Shown here piece after piece: positions 61,518 to 64,000 of a stretch of DNA of 64,000 nt (positions are counted from its first letter, which is position 1; every line of letters begins with the position of its first letter). The translations under genes and the position numbers were made by a program. Source of the stretch: JBALVT01 sp965262875 (GTDB lineage Bacteria; Pseudomonadota; Gammaproteobacteria; Pseudomonadales; Halieaceae); contig OZ253569.1 in NCBI GenBank assembly GCA_965262875.1, forward strand, positions 3,100,001 through 3,164,000. The letters are read 5' to 3'. The notes under the pieces were generated by a model, which did no database searches, was not told where the DNA came from, and saw only the letters and a program-made list of their open reading frames with translations.

Positions 61518-61820
61518 TCAGCCAAATCGCACCGCTTCCACGATGATTTGAGGGTGCCGCGCTGCAATGCCGATCAAAGTACGAGCGGCCCCGGAAGGAC
61601 TTCGGCGCCCTTGCTCCCACTCCTGGAGCGTCCGAACTGAAATACCCAATGCGTGAGCAAAGTCGCCCTGACTTAGCCCCGCAGCCATACGCGCCGCAAC
61701 CACTTCATTCTGCTCAACCTGATGTGTCCTGGCAGCTTTGCCCGCTTTCATCTGGCGCACGGAATCAAGTAGCATCTTTCCAATCTCTTCGCCGCTTAGT
61801 TCGGCTTCCTTCTTACTCAT
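61518..61820 (-). CDS. HTH antitoxin (HigA-like)
   Basis: 100 residues. The C-terminal half is an XRE-type helix-turn-helix (AARMAAGLSQGDFAHALGIS, VRTLQEWEQGRRSPSGAART). It overlaps the toxin gene by 8 bases and follows it, the order of HigBA-type pairs. It probably binds the palindrome at 62134. Confidence 0.87.
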   Translation of the reverse strand: MSKKEAELSGEEIGKMLLDSVRQMKAGKAARTHQVEQNEVVAARMAAGLSQGDFAHALGISVRTLQEWEQGRRSPSGAARTLIGIAARHPQIIVEAVRFG

Positions 61821-62127
61821 CGACTAGCTCCTCACGAATATCTCGCAGCAAGTGTAACGGTATGTCCTCGCGGACACTCTTGGCATAGATCACCAATAGC
61901 CATATTTCATGTTGTGCCGACTTGTTGAAATAGATCACACGGACACCGCCGCGCTTTCCTGTTCCCTTACGTGACCACCGCACTTTTCGGCAGCCCCCGC
62001 TGCCTTTGATAACATCACCGATATCGGGGCGCTCGGACAGCCAAGCACAGAATTCGCCGCGCTCATCTTCACTCCAGAGAGCATCTGCATCACGCTTGAA
62101 GAGGGGCGTCTCGATGATTGTAAGCAT
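61813..62127 (-). CDS. RelE-like toxin (HigB-like)
   Basis: 104 residues: FKRDADALWSEDERGEFCAW, GDVIKGSGGCRKVRWSRKGT and GKRGGVRVIYFNKSAQHEIW are typical of RelE-superfamily toxins paired with XRE antitoxins. They cleave mRNA on the ribosome. Intact. Confidence 0.87.
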   Translation of the reverse strand: MLTIIETPLFKRDADALWSEDERGEFCAWLSERPDIGDVIKGSGGCRKVRWSRKGTGKRGGVRVIYFNKSAQHEIWLLVIYAKSVREDIPLHLLRDIREELVDE

Positions 62128-62133
62128 GTGTTA

Positions 62134-62156
62134 ATTATACGTCTATGACGTATAAT
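62134..62156. promoter_or_regulatory. Palindromic operator/promoter of the HigBA-like pair
   Basis: ATTATACGTC and its perfect inverse GACGTATAAT with a 3-base spacer, 7 bases before the toxin ATG. Each half holds a -10-like TATAAT/TATACG, so antitoxin binding would block RNA polymerase directly. Transcripts toward higB would be nearly leaderless. Confidence 0.7.
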
Positions 62157-62219
62157 GGTCAAGCCAGTCGAAGCGCCAGTGTTAGTAACACATAAACTGT
62201 CCGGTCTTGTAGCACATGA

Positions 62220-62273
62220 TCTGTCCGGTTCTCATAGAACCCCCGGGAGGGGAGCTTATGAGAACCGGACAGA
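62220..62273. repeat. 17-bp perfect inverted repeat before the short coiled-coil ORF
   Basis: TCTGTCCGGTTCTCATA and its exact inverse, with a 20-base loop that itself can pair (CCCC...GGGG). A partial direct repeat CTGTCCGGT lies at about 62197. It could be a remnant of IS ends or an RNA stem in the leader. Confidence 0.55.
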
Positions 62274-62295
62274 GTGGCTACAGGAGACTCGACTA

Positions 62296-62421
62296 ATGAG
62301 ATTCGAGGAAGCATTCAAATCCATCCGCAGCGACATGGCAGGTCTCAGCGAACGTATGGCTCGTGTGGAGGGCATGATTGACGGCTTGCGCGAGGCGATC
62401 GCTGCCCGGATTGTCGCGTAG
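62296..62421 (+). CDS. Short coiled-coil protein (third family member)
   Basis: 41 residues from ATG 62296 (MRFEEAFKSIRSDMAGLSER), after CAGGAG; a longer reading from 62155 would run through the inverted repeat. SERMARVEGMIDGLREAIAA matches the C-terminus of the proteins at 1457 and 22782, but there is no membrane segment. Function unknown. The following 62422-62711 holds no gene I can support. Confidence 0.5.
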   Translation: MRFEEAFKSIRSDMAGLSERMARVEGMIDGLREAIAARIVA

Positions 62422-62711
62422 CCGCTGTATGATAATCTCTCATCCCCCCAACCCCCGTCGCCGCTCCCTGAGGAAGGTGTGGTGCTCTCGGGGTGGTTTT
62501 CAACACTCCCCTACCCAGTGGATTGCACGCGCTGCACCGATGGGTTCTATTCGCGACGAGGGGAAAAAATTACCGGCCCAACGGGCAAAGCACTGATTCC
62601 GCACCACTGGTACACCCTCCACCAATTCACACCTTAGTCCCGCTGCACTGCCGGATCATGCTGCCAATCCCTCGCTTGGCAGATTGGATTATATACGTAT
62701 AATTATACATA

Positions 62712-63127
62712 CTAGAGTTTAGAGCGAAAGAGCTGTTGTCGGAAGCTTCAATCCCGACTCCTTTTCCTTAATGTTCTCTCAAAACCTGCGTGTAATACAA
62801 GCTGCAACGCAATGTTACCCATCTTGTATATAATCTACCGCACCAGGGGCTTGGAATTTTTTGCATCTTTCGTTCCACCAGCTTCGAACGTTAACATGGC
62901 GAAAATGTTTTGTCAGACCCAGCCTGATTCTTCCCGCTGTAATAATATCCGGCTTGCGCCATGGTGCATCCGTCACCAGTGGGCCCGCTTTATCACCCAA
63001 TACCAGCGTCAACAAATGAAGCAGTCCGTAACCTACAGTCGTCAAGTGAACCCAGCGATGCAGCGTTTGGCGCCGTTGCTGCCAGGCTTCTTTGAGCCCC
63101 CACAATTGTTTCAACTGGTAGTACATC
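62712..63127 (-). mobile_element. IS4 right-end fragment (copy 5)
   Basis: 416 bases from the CTAGAGTTTAGAGCG end to the codons MYYQLK, identical to the other IS4 copies and encoding the last about 103 residues. Truncated by IS66 copy 4 at 63128. Confidence 0.92.
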
Positions 63128-64000
63128 GTAAGCGCACTTAAATCGACCCTATTGATTTTGTCTGCGAGCCGCTAGACAGTAGATCGCTTTACTTCGCCGT
63201 TACTCTTCGATTTCCATGTTCCAGGGCAGTAATGCTTCAAGCTTTTCCACCGTATCTGCCGCCGCAATGTGCGCCAGCACATGCTGGAGGTAAGCATAAG
63301 GTTCCAGGCCGTTCGCCTTTGCCGATTCCACTAAACTATAACAGGTCGCACTGGCTCGGGCCCCGCGGGAGGTATCTGCGAATAGCCAGGCGCGCCGACC
63401 AACCGCAAAGGGCCTGATCGCATTCTCAGCCAGCGCATTGCTGATATTCAACTGGCCGTCCTCGCAATAGCCAATCAGGTACTCCCATTGGTTCAGTGTG
63501 TACGTTATGGCCTTGTGGGTCAGGCTATCTTTGGGCACCCGGCTGACGTTCTTCTCCAGCCATGGCTTCAGGTCCTCGAGAATCGGCACGCTGAGTGACT
63601 GCCTTGCCTGTTTTTTCTTGTCGTGCTCCAGATCCTTGATCGATTTCTCTATCGCATACAGCCTTCGTATTTTACTGAGTGCAACGTCAGCCTTGGTGGG
63701 TTGCCCCACTTTCTTTTGGGTGCTCCTGGTTTCCGCCGCCCGGCTGGCTTCAACGAACTTGCGCCGGGCATGGTCAAAGCATCCAATTCGGGTAATGCCC
63801 GCTATCCGGCACACCTTGCTGTAACCGGAATAGCCGTCGGCCTGCAACACACCACCAAAGCCATCCAGCAGGCGCTCCGCCACCGCGCCAGCACGTGAGG
63901 GGTCGTATTCGAACAGCACTGATTGTTTATCCGGTGGGCCACCGCGTATCACCCACATCCATTTATCCGATTGGGCCGTTTTGCCCGTTTCCTTCAACAC
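63128..64000 (-). mobile_element. IS66-family element, copy 4 (runs off the window)
   Basis: Starts GTAAGCGCACTTAAATCGAC at 63128, inserted in IS4 copy 5 near AGTACATC. Only the tnpC end is visible. Confidence 0.92.
63200..64000 (-). CDS. tnpC: IS66 transposase TnpC (copy 4), partial at window edge
   Basis: C-terminal 266 residues visible, from the catalytic region IQVLKETGKTAQ through LQADGYSGYSKV and NALAENAIRPF to the normal end NMEIEE. The 5' part lies outside the window. Confidence 0.9.
   Translation of the reverse strand: MLKETGKTAQSDKWMWVIRGGPPDKQSVLFEYDPSRAGAVAERLLDGFGGVLQADGYSGYSKVCRIAGITRIGCFDHARRKFVEASRAAETRSTQKKVGQPTKADVALSKIRRLYAIEKSIKDLEHDKKKQARQSLSVPILEDLKPWLEKNVSRVPKDSLTHKAITYTLNQWEYLIGYCEDGQLNISNALAENAIRPFAVGRRAWLFADTSRGARASATCYSLVESAKANGLEPYAYLQHVLAHIAAADTVEKLEALLPWNMEIEE

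Noticed and set aside
61063..61620. Single 185-residue minus-strand gene
   Set aside because: It joins an antitoxin shadow, an ISL3 scrap, an unknown fragment and RIT repeat sequence; no coherent protein.
1..64000. tRNA or rRNA genes as island attachment sites
   Set aside because: No sequence with tRNA arms or rRNA signature was recognised on either strand.

Overview
This is an accessory region of a bacterial genome, most likely a gammaproteobacterium. The basis is indirect: a type I-E CRISPR-Cas locus, the set of IS families, Tn3 and RIT elements, and the toxin-antitoxin types. I cannot name the genus. No core gene, rRNA or tRNA gene was recognised. More than half of the window is transposase or recombinase DNA, and many elements sit inside other elements.

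Layout. 1-4.3 kb: a damaged IS1380 copy, a small coiled-coil protein gene, and an unknown membrane-anchored gene split by IS4 (9-bp target duplication). 4.5-12.7 kb: a four-level nest, IS66 > ISL3 > IS66 > a second ISL3 type, with 8-bp duplications that give the order of insertion. 12.7-20.6 kb: an IS481-like element, two IS4 copies and a complete IS66, between which lie scraps of an AAA ATPase and a type I restriction specificity gene (hsdS). 20.6-23.4 kb: IS21, IS3, IS256, IS1380, ISL3 and IS1595 scraps around a BrnT/BrnA-like toxin-antitoxin pair and a second coiled-coil gene. 23.4-37.3 kb: a minus-strand type I-E locus (cas3-cse1-cse2-cas6e-cas7-cas5-cas1-cas2, then 18 repeats and 17 spacers). 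Here cse1 (casA) is split after about 23 codons by IS4, which itself received ISL3 and an ISNCY-like element. All other cas genes read intact, so interference should be off while the adaptation genes and array persist.

37.4-40.0 kb: a RelB/YafQ pair with a broken toxin, and YefM/YoeB with yoeB split by IS630. 40.0-48.7 kb: pieces of a Tn3-family transposon (transposase fragments in both orientations, a Phd/ParE pair, a resolvase with an unusual C-terminal extension) broken by IS1380 and IS21. 49.0-50.0 kb: a VbhA-like antitoxin and a Fic protein whose catalytic loop is degenerate.

50.9-61.1 kb is the most striking object. Three direct tandem copies (period exactly 3331 bp) of a trio of overlapping tyrosine recombinase genes (RIT, recombinase-in-trio) lie inside one pair of 68-bp perfect terminal inverted repeats, each carrying a 34-bp perfect palindrome. 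Each module starts at the same 12-bp word, which is also the inner edge of the terminal repeats. 61.5-64 kb: a HigBA-like pair with a palindromic operator, a third short coiled-coil ORF, an IS4 end, and an IS66 copy running off the window.

Read together, this is a former defence and mobile-element island being dismantled by recent IS expansion. IS copies are nearly identical, target duplications are intact at many insertions, and several copies lack matching duplications, which points to later recombination between copies.
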